A DNA stretch of 61,571 bases from Armatimonadota bacterium (GTDB taxonomy: Bacteria; Sysuimicrobiota; Sysuimicrobiia; Sysuimicrobiales; Sysuimicrobiaceae), in assembly GCA_031432545.1 (NCBI GenBank), contig JAVKGX010000011.1, positions 1-61,571 of the forward strand, given 5' to 3'. The notes under the pieces are model-generated. The model had not been told where the DNA came from and searched no databases. It was given only the letters and a program-made list of their open reading frames with translations. Numbering within the stretch: position 1 is the stretch's first letter; each line of letters begins with the position of its first letter. This document shows, in pieces, positions 36,177 to 46,599 of the stretch. Both the position numbers and the translations under genes were made by a program.

Positions 36177-37028
36177 ATGGCCCAGATTTTGGACGGGAGG
36201 GAACTGGCCGCGAGGATCCGCGCAGAGCTGCGGACCGAGGTCGCGTCGTTTCGGGAACGGCACGGCCTGAGTCCCTGCGTGGCAGCGATCCTCGTCGGCG
36301 ACGATCCGGCGTCGGCGATCTACGTCCGCAGCAAGGCCAGGGCGGCCGGAGAAGTAGGCATTCGCTCGGAGACGTTCCACCTGCCGGCGGCGACCCGGCC
36401 CGACGAACTGGCCGACCTGATCGACACGCTGAACCACCGCGAGGACGTCCACGGCATCCTGCCCCAGACCCCGCTGCCCGAGCAGATCGACACCGAGGCG
36501 GTCTTTGAGCGGCTGGACCCGCGTAAGGACGTGGACGGGCTGGGCCCCTACAACGCCGGGCGCCTGAGTCTGGGCCGACCCGTCCTCGTCCCCTGCACGC
36601 CCCAGGGTGTCATGGCGCTGATCCGCCAGACCGGCATGCGGCTGCGAGGTGCGGAAGCCGTGGTGGTCGGCCGCAGCAACCTGGTCGGCAAGCCGACGGC
36701 ACAGCTGCTGCTCGCCGAACACGCGACGGTGACGCTGTGCCATTCCCGCACCGCGGACCTCGCCGCGCACACGCGGCGGGCAGACGTGCTGGTTGTAGCA
36801 GCCGGCCGGGCCGGTCTGGTCACCGGTGAGATGATCAAGCCGGGTGCGGTGGTGATCGACGTAGGGATCAACCGAGAGGCCAGTGGACTGGTGGGCGACG
36901 TCGACTTCGAGAGCGCGCAGGCCGTGGCCGGTTGGATCACGCCTGTCCCCGGCGGCGTCGGCCCGATGACGATCGCGATGTTGCTGCGCAACACGCTGCA
37001 GGCCGCGCGCCTGCAGGTGGGCGGGTAG
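36177..37028 (+). CDS. folD: Methylenetetrahydrofolate dehydrogenase/cyclohydrolase
   Basis: 283 aa. Interconverts 5,10-methylene-THF, methenyl-THF and 10-formyl-THF with NADP. Motifs: ILVGDDPASAIYVRSKARAA with the catalytic Tyr and Lys of YVRSK, HGILPQTPLPEQID, DPRKDVDGLGPYNAGRL, VPCTPQGVMALI, VVGRSNLVGKPTAQLLL and TPVPGGVGPMTIAMLL. GGGAGG lies 7 bases before the ATG. A TAGACT box near 36143 could be its -10. folC follows after 16 bases. Confidence 0.97.
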   Translation: MAQILDGRELAARIRAELRTEVASFRERHGLSPCVAAILVGDDPASAIYVRSKARAAGEVGIRSETFHLPAATRPDELADLIDTLNHREDVHGILPQTPLPEQIDTEAVFERLDPRKDVDGLGPYNAGRLSLGRPVLVPCTPQGVMALIRQTGMRLRGAEAVVVGRSNLVGKPTAQLLLAEHATVTLCHSRTADLAAHTRRADVLVVAAGRAGLVTGEMIKPGAVVIDVGINREASGLVGDVDFESAQAVAGWITPVPGGVGPMTIAMLLRNTLQAARLQVGG

Positions 37029-37044
37029 TACCCCTTCGACACGC

Positions 37045-38367
37045 ATGCTCACGTACGCACAGGCCCTGTCCTGGCTCGACGACCTGCTGCGCTGCCCGCG
37101 GCCGGCCCTGCCCTACGAGGAGGTGCGGCTGCAGCGGATGCGGTCCCTGCTGGGCCGTCTAGATGACCCGCACGAGCGAATGCCGACCGTGCTCGTGGCC
37201 GGCACCAAGGGCAAAGGTTCCACCGCCGCGATGCTGGCTGCGATCCTACAACACCGAGGACTGCGGGTCGGACTGTACTCCAAGCCGCACCTCGTGGACT
37301 ACCGGGAGCGCATACGCGTCGACGACGAGCTGATCCCCCCGGCTGCGCTGGCTCGGCTCGTCGCCCAGGTCCGGCCGGCGGTGGAGGCCGGCGACGCCGA
37401 GCCGTGGGGTCGGCCGACCTACTTCGAGACCTCGGTCGCCCTGGCGCTGCTGTACTTCCTCGCGCGGAGGGTGGATCTGGCGATCCTGGAGGTGGGCATC
37501 GGGGGTCGGCTCGACGCGACGAACGTCTGCGATCCGCACCTGTCGGTCATCACGCCGATCTCCTACGACCACACCGACCTGTTGGGCCGCACGCTGCGGC
37601 AGATCGCGACCGAGAAGGTAGGGATCGTCCGCCCCGGCGGGTGGGTCGTGGTCGCGCCGCAGCCGCAGGAGGCGCGCGACGCGATCGGTGAAGCCTGCGC
37701 GGTACGGGGTGTGCGGTGCGTCGAGGTCGGGCGGGAGGTGACGTTCGACATCGCCGAGAGCACGCTGGAGGGAGTACGCCTGGCGGTGCGCACACCCGGA
37801 GGTTTCTATGACGACCTGCGCGTGCCGCTGTTGGGGCGCCACCAGGCGACCAACGCGGCCGTCGCGGTCGCTGCGGCCGAGATGCTGTGCGACCTGGACG
37901 CCCAGGCCGTGCGGCGCGCGCTGGCCCAGCTGCGGTGGCCCGCGCGCTCGGAGATCCTGGCGCAGCGGCCAACCGTCCTGGTGGACGTGGCGCACAATCC
38001 GGCCTCGATGCTCGCGCTGCGGGCGACCCTGACGGAACTGTTCGCGCGCCGCCGCATCGTGCTCGTCTTCGGAATGATCGCCAGCCACGATCCGGTCGAA
38101 CCGGCGGCCCTCATCACACCGCTCGCCGAAGAGGTCATCGTGACCACGCCGCAGCACGTCCGGCCCTTACCGGCCGACGAGCTGGCGCGGGTGGTCCGGC
38201 CGCACAACCCGCGCGTCACGGTACACGAGGGTCGCGAGGAGGCCCTGGAGAACGCGCTGGCGCGCACGGGGCCCGAGGACGTCCTGCTGGTGACTGGGTC
38301 GTTCTTTTTGGTGGGCGTGGCGCGCGAGTGGCTGCTGGAACGCCTACGCCGCGCGCCTGTATCGTAG
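37045..38367 (+). CDS. folC: Folylpolyglutamate/dihydrofolate synthase
   Basis: 440 aa Mur-ligase-type enzyme that adds glutamate to folates. ATP loop VLVAGTKGKGSTAAMLAAIL, folate loop GLYSKPHLVDYRERIRVDDE, LEVGIGGRLDATNV, the carbamylated-lysine and Mg2+ region ATEKVGIVRPGG and VDVAHNPASMLALRATL in the C-terminal domain. It follows folD, forming a small one-carbon pair. The DHF synthase activity is usual in bacteria but is not separately diagnosable here. Confidence 0.95.
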   Translation: MLTYAQALSWLDDLLRCPRPALPYEEVRLQRMRSLLGRLDDPHERMPTVLVAGTKGKGSTAAMLAAILQHRGLRVGLYSKPHLVDYRERIRVDDELIPPAALARLVAQVRPAVEAGDAEPWGRPTYFETSVALALLYFLARRVDLAILEVGIGGRLDATNVCDPHLSVITPISYDHTDLLGRTLRQIATEKVGIVRPGGWVVVAPQPQEARDAIGEACAVRGVRCVEVGREVTFDIAESTLEGVRLAVRTPGGFYDDLRVPLLGRHQATNAAVAVAAAEMLCDLDAQAVRRALAQLRWPARSEILAQRPTVLVDVAHNPASMLALRATLTELFARRRIVLVFGMIASHDPVEPAALITPLAEEVIVTTPQHVRPLPADELARVVRPHNPRVTVHEGREEALENALARTGPEDVLLVTGSFFLVGVAREWLLERLRRAPVS

Positions 38368-38403
38368 CGGATAGCGAGCGCCGAGGGCGGATCGCCGTCG
38401 TCC

Positions 38404-40017
38404 ATGTGGGTCGATCTCCTCGTCGAAGAGATCCTGGCCACGAGAACCGGGCCGCACATCGTCAACGACGCGTGGACACCGTCGGGGTTCGCGCACGTCG
38501 GGTCCTTACGCGGCGTCGTCCTGCACGACGCGGTGGCGCGGGGGCTGGCCGAGCGTGGCCATCCGGTCGAGTTCTTCTACGGCTTCGACGACTTCGACCC
38601 CATGGACGGCCTGCCGCCCCACCTGCCGCGCGACTTCTACCAGGCTCACATGGGCCGGCCGCTGTGCGATGTACCGTGGCACGAACCCGACGCCGCCAGC
38701 CTCGGTCGGTACTTCGCCGACGACTTTGAGGCCACGTTTCGCGCGCTCGGCTGTCGGCCCCACGTCTATCGGACGAGCGAGATGTACCGGTCCGGGCAGT
38801 TCAACGACGCGATCCGCGTCGTGCTCGAGTCGGCAGACCAGATCGTCGCGATCGAGAGGGAGATCACCGGCAGCCAGCGCGCAGAACGGCATCCGATCCA
38901 GGTCCTGTGCGAGAGGTGCGGTCGGATCGGTACGACGGTCGTGCGGGGGTGGGACGGCAGGTATGTCGAGTACGAATGTCGGCCCGACAAGGTGGTGTGG
39001 GCGACCGGCTGCGGTCACCGAGGCAGGCGTTCTCCGTTCGACGGCGGGGCGAAGATGACCTACCGGACGGAGTGGGCGGCGAAGTGGAAGGTGCTGGGCG
39101 TCACGGTCGAGGGAGCGGGCAAGGACCACATGACGCGCGGCGGTACCCACGACACCGCATCGGTGGTCGCCGAGCGGATCTTCGGGATCCGCGTGCCCTT
39201 CCCCATCCCCTACGAGTTCTTCCTCGTGGGCGGCCGGCGCATCTCCAGCAGCTCGGGGCGGGGCGTGCCCGCGAAGGAGCTGCTGGACGTACTGCGGCCG
39301 GAGCTCGTACGGTTCCTCGTCGTCCGATCGTACTACCGGAGCGCCATCAACTTCGACCCCGGCGGCGATACCGTACCGAGGCTGTACGACGAATACGATC
39401 GAGCGGCGGCGGCATACTTCGGCGAGCTGCAGGCCCAGACACCGGGGCAGGCACAGGACGTCTATGACCTGGCCCGGTCGTTCCACTACGCGTGGCTGGG
39501 CGACTCCGCCCCGGAGCCATTCTGGAGGCCGCGTTTTTTGCAGGTGGCGATCCTCGTGCAGATGCCGCACGTGCGCCTGGAGGAGGCGGTCGAGCACGAC
39601 AAGGGGGCGCCGCTGACCGATGCGGACCGGCGGGAACTCGCCGCGCGCGCCGCCGACGCGCGCCGGTGGCTGGCGCGGTGGGCGCCGGGGGCCTACCGGT
39701 TCGAGGTTCGCGACCGGCTGCCGGAGAACACCCTCGCGCTGTCGGCCGAGCAGCGCACGTTCTTGGAGCGCCTGGCCGCGGCGGTGGAGTCCGACCGCAT
39801 GGACGCGCAGGCGCTGCACGCGCGCATCCACGATCTGAAGAACGAGATGGGCCTTGCCGCCCAGCAGGCGTTCGGCGCAATCTACCTTGCGTTCTTGGGC
39901 AAGACCAGCGGGCCGCAGGCCGGGGCGTTTCTAGCGGCGCTGGACCGCGAGTTCGTCGTGCGGAGGTTACGGGAGGCGGCGCGCGCGGGCCGGCAGGCCA
40001 CAGGTGGTGGGCCGTGA
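38404..40017 (+). CDS. lysS: Class I lysyl-tRNA synthetase
   Basis: 537 aa archaeal-type LysRS with a Rossmann core, unrelated to the usual class II enzyme. HIGH-equivalent PSGFAHVGSLRG, then FFYGFDDFDPMDGLP, a CERCGRIGT zinc-type element, VEGAGKDHMTRGGTHD and the KMSKS-equivalent loop, which reads RRISSSSGRGVPAKE rather than KMSSS(K/S)G. The first Lys is replaced by Arg or lost; the Ser-rich stretch remains. Class I LysRS occurs patchily in bacteria. Whether a class II copy also exists cannot be seen. The stop overlaps the next gene (GTGA). Confidence 0.93.
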   Translation: MWVDLLVEEILATRTGPHIVNDAWTPSGFAHVGSLRGVVLHDAVARGLAERGHPVEFFYGFDDFDPMDGLPPHLPRDFYQAHMGRPLCDVPWHEPDAASLGRYFADDFEATFRALGCRPHVYRTSEMYRSGQFNDAIRVVLESADQIVAIEREITGSQRAERHPIQVLCERCGRIGTTVVRGWDGRYVEYECRPDKVVWATGCGHRGRRSPFDGGAKMTYRTEWAAKWKVLGVTVEGAGKDHMTRGGTHDTASVVAERIFGIRVPFPIPYEFFLVGGRRISSSSGRGVPAKELLDVLRPELVRFLVVRSYYRSAINFDPGGDTVPRLYDEYDRAAAAYFGELQAQTPGQAQDVYDLARSFHYAWLGDSAPEPFWRPRFLQVAILVQMPHVRLEEAVEHDKGAPLTDADRRELAARAADARRWLARWAPGAYRFEVRDRLPENTLALSAEQRTFLERLAAAVESDRMDAQALHARIHDLKNEMGLAAQQAFGAIYLAFLGKTSGPQAGAFLAALDREFVVRRLREAARAGRQATGGGP

Positions 40018-41003
40018 ACGGGCGCTGCGTCGTCGTGTGCACCTCCCGGATCGAGCCGCGGCACGAGCGCGCGATTCTCGACGTCTCGCCGCGCGTGGAC
40101 CTGCGCGTCGTCTCTGGCGAAGGGGCGGAGGCGCATGCCGAAGAGGCCGAGGTGCTGGTCGGGTGGGTCGTCCCCGACGCGTTCTTCCGCCGCGCGAGCC
40201 GGCTGCGCTGGATCCACGCGACGTCGGCGGGCGTGGACCACCTGATCGACACTCCGGCCTGGAGCGCGGACGTCGTGATCACAAACAGCCGCGGCATCCA
40301 CGCGATCCCGATCGGCGAGCACGTGCTGGGTTGGATGCTGATGTTCGCGCGCAACCTGCATACGGCGCTGCGCAACCAGATCGCGCGGCGCTGGGATCGC
40401 CAGATCGGCGGCGAGTTCCATGGGGCGACTGTCGGCATCCTGGGGTTCGGTGCAATCGGCCGTGAAATCGCCAGGCTGTGCGCGGCCTTCGGGGCACGCA
40501 CATTGGCGATGCGACGCCACCCACTTTCGCTGGGAGAGGCTTCGGCGTCGTCCCTGCCTGGGGGAGAGAGATTGGGCGGGACCGTCGCTCTATACGGCCC
40601 CGACGGACTGCGGGAGGTGCTGGAGGCGTCGGACTACGTGGTCGTGGCGCTGCCGCTCACCGCGCAGACGCGCCGTCTCATCGGCGCCCGGGAGATCGGC
40701 TGGATGAAGCAGGACGCGGTGCTCATCAACGTCGGCCGCGGGGAGATCGTCGACGAGGCGGCGCTCGTCTCGGCGCTGGCGGCACGGCGCATCCGCGGGG
40801 CGGCTTTGGACTGCTTCGAGGTCGAACCCCTGCCGGCCACCAGCCCGCTATGGGAGGCCGACAACGTCTTGATCTCGCCGCACGTCTCCGGCTCTTCGCC
40901 GCGGTACATGGACCGCGCGATCCCGCTGTTCTGCGAGAACCTGCGGCGCTACCTGGCGGGAGAGCCGCTGCTCAACGTCGTAGATAGAGCAAGAGGGTAC
41001 TAG
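40014..41003 (+). CDS. D-isomer-specific 2-hydroxyacid dehydrogenase
   Basis: 329 aa from the GTG overlapping the lysS stop. NAD-binding loop TVGILGFGAIGREIARL, then LINVGRGEIVDEAAL (Arg), LDCFEVEPLPATSPLW (Glu) and VLISPHVSGSSPRYMD (His) supply the catalytic set. Similar to hydroxypyruvate/glyoxylate reductase-type enzymes; substrate unknown. Between the first strand of the NAD domain and the next conserved block is an Ala/Ser/Gly-rich insert (HPLSLGEASASSLPGGERLG) that looks non-conserved and contains the repeat at 40551-40568. Confidence 0.92.
   Translation: MNGRCVVVCTSRIEPRHERAILDVSPRVDLRVVSGEGAEAHAEEAEVLVGWVVPDAFFRRASRLRWIHATSAGVDHLIDTPAWSADVVITNSRGIHAIPIGEHVLGWMLMFARNLHTALRNQIARRWDRQIGGEFHGATVGILGFGAIGREIARLCAAFGARTLAMRRHPLSLGEASASSLPGGERLGGTVALYGPDGLREVLEASDYVVVALPLTAQTRRLIGAREIGWMKQDAVLINVGRGEIVDEAALVSALAARRIRGAALDCFEVEPLPATSPLWEADNVLISPHVSGSSPRYMDRAIPLFCENLRRYLAGEPLLNVVDRARGY
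40551..40568 (+). repeat. In-frame copy of an 18-base palindromic motif
   Basis: TCCCT-N4-GGGGGAGAG inside the low-complexity insert of the dehydrogenase. It matches 31965-31982 outside the 4-base loop. Confidence 0.4.
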
Positions 41004-41121
41004 TTTCGCGTACGCGTGTGGGGTTGACGAAAACGTGAGCAGCGGTCGGCAGGGGGCCCGAGGCGCTGTCCGGAGTCGCCTCTGATGCCAGGAAGGCCCA
41101 GCGATCCACGATGGGAGGAGG
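41004..41121 (+). promoter_or_regulatory. Upstream region of the EF-G-like gene
   Basis: 118 bases. It holds a perfect 10-bp palindrome CGCGTACGCG (41007-41016) and TTGACG (41024-41029), a possible -35 with no convincing -10. GGGAGGAGG at 41112-41120 is a strong ribosome site. The palindrome may be an operator. Confidence 0.35.
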
Positions 41122-43203
41122 ATGGCGGTGAAGACCTATGCCGTGGAGAAGATCCGTAACGTCGCGGTCGTCGGGCATGGAGGAGTGGGGAAGACCACCC
41201 TCGTGGAGTCCCTGCTCTTCCATGCCGGCGCGATCGACCGCACGGGCAGGGTGGACGACGGGAACACGACGACTGACTTTGACCCCGAGGAGATCCGCCG
41301 CAAGATCACGATCAACACCGCGACCGCGCCCCTGGAGTGGAAGGACCACAAGGTCAACCTGCTGGACACTCCCGGCTACCCGGACTTCATCGGCGAGGCG
41401 ATCGCGGCGCTGCGCGTCGCCGACGCCGCGCTGTTCGTGCTCGACGCGGTGGCGGGGATCCAGGTCCAGACCGACAAGCTCTGGAAGGTCGCTGATGCGG
41501 ACCGCCTGCCGCGGCTGGTCTTCGTGAACCGTATGGACCGCGAGAACGCCAACTTCGGCCGCGTGGTCGATTCGCTGCAGGCGCGGTTCGGAGCGCACGT
41601 CGTACCGGTCGAGATCCCCGTCGGCCAGGAGAGCGGCTTCCGCGGCGTGGTGGACCTGATCGACATGCGCGCGTACCTGCACGAGGGCGGCAAGGTCGTG
41701 CCCTCCGAGATCCCAGCGGAGATGCGCGAAGAAGCGCAAAGCTACCGCGAAAAACTGATCGAGGAGGCGGCCGAGGGCGAGGACGCGCTGGTGGAGAAGT
41801 ACCTAGAGGCCGGCGGGCTGACCGACGAGGAGATCAAGCGCGGCCTGCGCGCGGGCGTCCGGTCCGGCGTGGTCATCCCGGTGATGTGCGGCGCCGCGCT
41901 GCACGGCACGGGCACCGAACAGCTCCTCAACGACATACTCACGCTGTTGCCCCACCCCGCCGAGCGCGGTCCGGTGCCCACCCTCGAGGGCGGGGAGCTG
42001 GCGGTGGACGCCGCCGGTCCTCTGGCCGCGCTGGTGTTCAAGACGATGGCCGACCCCTACGTCGGGCGGCTGTCGTACTTCCGCGTGTACTCCGGTACGC
42101 TGCGGTCCGACTCCCAGATCTACAATGCCAACAAGGAACGCGTAGAGCGCGTCGGTCAGGTGTACGTGCTGCGTGGCAAGCAGCAGATCGCGGTGCCCGA
42201 AGTTCCCGCCGGCGACATCGGCGCGGTCGCCAAGCTGGGAGAGACGCAGACGAACGACACCCTGTGCGGCAAGGACCACCCCGTGCGGCTGCGCCCGATC
42301 GATTTCCCCAAGCCGTCGATCGCGATGACGATCGAGCCCCGCAGCAAGGCCGACGAGGACAAGCTCGGCCAGGTGCTGCACCGGCTCGCGGAGGAGGACC
42401 CCACGATCCACGTCGAGCACGACACCGAGGCCCACAAGACGATCCTGTCCGGATTGGGCGAGTCCCATCTGGAGATCATCGCCGACCGGCTGCGACGGAA
42501 GTTCAACGTCGAAGTCCAGCTCGGCGCCCCGCACGTCCCGTACCGGGAGACGATCCGCAAGAAAGCCACCGCCGAGGGGCGGTACGTCAAGCAGACAGGC
42601 GGCCGCGGGCAGTACGGTGTGTGCACGCTGGAGATCGAGCCGCTCCCGCGGGGAGCGGGCTACGAGTGGGTCGACAAGATCTTCGGCGGCGTGATCCCCC
42701 AGCAGTTCCGACCGTCGGTCGAAAAGGGCGTGCGAAAGGCTATGGCGGAGGGCGTCGTGGCCGGCTACCCGGTCGTGGACGTGCGGGTGACGCTCGTGGA
42801 CGGGAAGACGCACGAGGTTGACTCGTCGGACATCGCCTTCCAGATCGCTGGATCGATGGCGTTCAAGAGTGCCTTCCAGAACGCGAACCCCGTGCTGCTG
42901 GAACCGATCATGCAGGTGGCCGTCACGGTTCCGGACGAGCAGATGGGCGACGTCATCGGCGACCTGAACGCGCGGCGGGGGCGCATCCAGGGGATGAATC
43001 CCAACGGCGACGGCACGACGACTGTGCAGGCGCTCGTGCCGATGGCCGAGATGCTCCGGTACGCGAGCGACCTACGCTCGATCACCGGAGGCCGCGGGTC
43101 GTTCGAGATGTCGTTCTCCCACTACGAGGAAGTGCCGGCGCACATCGCGCAGAAGGTCATCGAGGAAGCCAGCAGGCAGAAGGAGGCGGCGCAGGCCCAC
43201 TGA
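41122..43203 (+). CDS. Elongation factor G-like translational GTPase (EF-G paralogue)
   Basis: 693 aa. G1 is GHGGVGKTTLVESLL, G3 LLDTPGYPDFIGEA, G4 VNRMDRENANF. EF-G domains II to V follow (domain V QVAVTVPDEQMGDVIGDLNARRGRIQGMN). The P-loop GHGGVGKT differs from the AHxDAGKT of canonical FusA and is typical of EF-G-like paralogues of unknown duty. The canonical fusA would be expected in the str operon next to tuf elsewhere. It could act as a second EF-G (translocation or recycling variant). Confidence 0.88.
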   Translation: MAVKTYAVEKIRNVAVVGHGGVGKTTLVESLLFHAGAIDRTGRVDDGNTTTDFDPEEIRRKITINTATAPLEWKDHKVNLLDTPGYPDFIGEAIAALRVADAALFVLDAVAGIQVQTDKLWKVADADRLPRLVFVNRMDRENANFGRVVDSLQARFGAHVVPVEIPVGQESGFRGVVDLIDMRAYLHEGGKVVPSEIPAEMREEAQSYREKLIEEAAEGEDALVEKYLEAGGLTDEEIKRGLRAGVRSGVVIPVMCGAALHGTGTEQLLNDILTLLPHPAERGPVPTLEGGELAVDAAGPLAALVFKTMADPYVGRLSYFRVYSGTLRSDSQIYNANKERVERVGQVYVLRGKQQIAVPEVPAGDIGAVAKLGETQTNDTLCGKDHPVRLRPIDFPKPSIAMTIEPRSKADEDKLGQVLHRLAEEDPTIHVEHDTEAHKTILSGLGESHLEIIADRLRRKFNVEVQLGAPHVPYRETIRKKATAEGRYVKQTGGRGQYGVCTLEIEPLPRGAGYEWVDKIFGGVIPQQFRPSVEKGVRKAMAEGVVAGYPVVDVRVTLVDGKTHEVDSSDIAFQIAGSMAFKSAFQNANPVLLEPIMQVAVTVPDEQMGDVIGDLNARRGRIQGMNPNGDGTTTVQALVPMAEMLRYASDLRSITGGRGSFEMSFSHYEEVPAHIAQKVIEEASRQKEAAQAH

Positions 43204-43224
43204 GGGCAAACGGCAGAAACCGGC

Positions 43225-44739
43225 TCAGCGCTGGGCGGCGACGTCGCGGACCCGGCCGACGAGGAACCAACACGCCTGTGCGAGGTCCTGCGGCAGGGAG
43301 GCGAAGGTTTCCTCGAGCAGGTTCTCACAGATCCGCTCTCCGCAGACGCGCTGTGCGTAGGCGATCATCCGCGCGACCTGGTTGCGGTAGTCCTCGACTT
43401 TCCGGCGCACGCTTCCGTCGGAAGCCGCGCCTTCGCTGTCTGGGACCGGCGGCCGTTCGAACACCGGGATGATCGGAAGCGATTCGACCAACTCCTCGGC
43501 CACCCAGGGTCCCACCGTGCGCTCGAAGCGCTCGATGAACCCCCACGTGAACGCGTAGAACGCACCTGCCAGACGGCTGGAGGCCTCTACGGGGTGCAGG
43601 GCCAGTGTCGGATCGGGGGTAGGGCCGGAGACGTCCGAGACCTCCTTTGCCAGCCGGTCGGCGTCCTCTGACTGGAGGAGGCTCAAGAACGCGTCGACGA
43701 CCACGGGGTCGAACTGCGTTCCCCGGTGCCGTCGCAGTTCTTCGGCGGCCTGTGCCCACGACATCCCCGGCTGGTAGGGGCGATCCGAAGTCATCGCCTC
43801 GAACGCGTCCACCACCGCCAGGATGCGGGCGGCGCGGGGGATCCGCTCGCCGGCCAGGCCCGCCGGGTACCCCTTCCCGTCGTACCGCTCATGGTTGTGC
43901 CGGACGGCCTCGACGACGGCCTGGGGCATGCCGGCCGCAGCCAGGATGCGCGCGCCGACGATCGAGTGCTGCTCGACCTCCCGGCGTTCGGCTGCACTGA
44001 GTTTGAAGGGTTTGAGCAGCACCTCATCCCGGATCCCGATCTTGCCGATGTCGTGGAGCAGGGCCGCGGTCTCCAGCGTGTGCAGCTCCTCTGCTTCGAC
44101 GCCCAGACGGCGCCCGACCGCCCGCGCGTACGCCCGCAGCCGCCGTGAGTGCCCGGCTGTGGGGTGGTCGCGGGCGTCGACGGCTTCGGCCAAGCTGATG
44201 ATCATGCGGTCGTGCATGGACCGCAACTGCTGGTAGGCCTCGGCGCGGTCCACCGCCACCGCCACCTGACCCGCCAGCGCCGACAGAATGTTCGTCAGGT
44301 CCTCCGGGTATTCGCGCGGGCTGGCGAAGTTCACATACACCAGGCCCCGGACGTCAGCGTCCACCGCCAGCGGGAGGCAGGCGAAGGACCGGATGCCGGC
44401 TGCCAGGACGTCCGGGCTCAGCGTCGGATCCTTCTGGCAATCGGGAACCATGACGACGCTGCGGCTGCGGACGGCCCGCAACGTGAAGCCGTTTCGGCGG
44501 GCCCGCGCGTGGCTGCGGAAGCCACGCACCGACCCCGCCGACGCCCGCATCTGCAGCGACCTGTCGTGGGCGTGGTAGGCGTAGGCCACGACCGACTCGG
44601 CTTCCAGGGCGCGGCGCAGCCCGGCCGCGGCCCGGCGCAGTACTTCGTCCGGGTCCAGGGTCGCGGTGGCCCAGGTGCCCACCTCGAACAGGCGGGGCCC
44701 CAGGCGGTCCAAGAGCCGGCGGGACGGGTGCGCGGCCAT
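43225..44739 (-). CDS. GAF-HD-GYP phosphodiesterase with an extra C-terminal domain
   Basis: 504 aa. An N-terminal GAF domain (about 15-165, VVMVPDCQKDPTLSPDVLAAG) precedes an HD-GYP domain (about 175-360) with AGHSRRL, ALLHDIGKIGI, EVEQHSIVGARIL, HNHERYDGKGYPAGL and the GYP signature, indicating cyclic-di-GMP hydrolysis. Residues about 370-504 form a further mostly helical domain (FYAFTWGFIERFERTVGPWV ... EETFASLPQDLAQACWFLVG) I do not recognise. No membrane segment, so a cytosolic sensor. It converges with the EF-G-like gene (21 bases) and diverges from rplU. Confidence 0.9.
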   Translation of the reverse strand: MAAHPSRRLLDRLGPRLFEVGTWATATLDPDEVLRRAAAGLRRALEAESVVAYAYHAHDRSLQMRASAGSVRGFRSHARARRNGFTLRAVRSRSVVMVPDCQKDPTLSPDVLAAGIRSFACLPLAVDADVRGLVYVNFASPREYPEDLTNILSALAGQVAVAVDRAEAYQQLRSMHDRMIISLAEAVDARDHPTAGHSRRLRAYARAVGRRLGVEAEELHTLETAALLHDIGKIGIRDEVLLKPFKLSAAERREVEQHSIVGARILAAAGMPQAVVEAVRHNHERYDGKGYPAGLAGERIPRAARILAVVDAFEAMTSDRPYQPGMSWAQAAEELRRHRGTQFDPVVVDAFLSLLQSEDADRLAKEVSDVSGPTPDPTLALHPVEASSRLAGAFYAFTWGFIERFERTVGPWVAEELVESLPIIPVFERPPVPDSEGAASDGSVRRKVEDYRNQVARMIAYAQRVCGERICENLLEETFASLPQDLAQACWFLVGRVRDVAAQR

Positions 44740-44789
44740 CGCCCACGCCCGCCAGCAAGAAACGTGCCAGGATGGCCGTGCCGGGCCGG

Positions 44790-44818
44790 TTGCGAGCCCA
44801 CGACCCTGCTGTTACAAT
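44790..44818 (+). promoter_or_regulatory. Promoter of the rplU-rpmA-obg cluster
   Basis: TTGCGA (44790-44795), a 17-base spacer and TACAAT (44813-44818), about 30 bases before rplU. This gives a short leader ending in GGAGGTG. Close to sigma-70 consensus and the only good candidate here. Confidence 0.65.
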
Positions 44819-44848
44819 CCGCTGGGTTGCTAGGACGGAGGTGCAGGC

Positions 44849-45157
44849 GTGTACGCGGTGGTGGACAGCGGCGGCAAGCAGTACCGTGTCGAAGAAGGCC
44901 AGGTCCTGCGTCTGGAGAAGATCGAGGGCGAGGTGGGCGAGGAGGTCGTCCTCGAACGCGTCGTCCTCCTCGGCGGGGAGCAGACGGTCGTCGGCGCCCC
45001 TGTGGTCGAAGGTGCCCGCGTCGTCGCGAAGATCGTAGAGCAGGGAGTCGACCGCAAAGTGACCGTGCTCAAGTACAAGCCGAAGGTCCGCTACCGGCGC
45101 AAGCGCGGGCACCGGCAGCCGTACACGGCGGTCCGGATCGAGCGGATCGAGACCTAG
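44849..45157 (+). CDS. rplU: Ribosomal protein bL21
   Basis: 102 aa from GTG 44849, preceded by CGGAGG. The bL21 pattern is complete: [32 protein letters not shown] and the basic C terminus [24 protein letters not shown]. It binds 23S rRNA. rpmA follows after 16 bases with no prp (ysxB) protease gene between. Confidence 0.98.
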   Translation: MYAVVDSGGKQYRVEEGQVLRLEKIEGEVGEEVVLERVVLLGGEQTVVGAPVVEGARVVAKIVEQGVDRKVTVLKYKPKVRYRRKRGHRQPYTAVRIERIET

Positions 45158-45173
45158 AAAGGACGGTCGTGCC

Positions 45174-46566
<1,393 letters not shown>

Positions 46567-46599
46567 GTTCGAGGACGATTCCCGACCGCTGGAGTGTGA

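Noticed and set aside
41004-41121. Riboswitch upstream of the EF-G-like gene
   Set aside because: Only a short palindrome is seen; no conserved aptamer pattern recognised.
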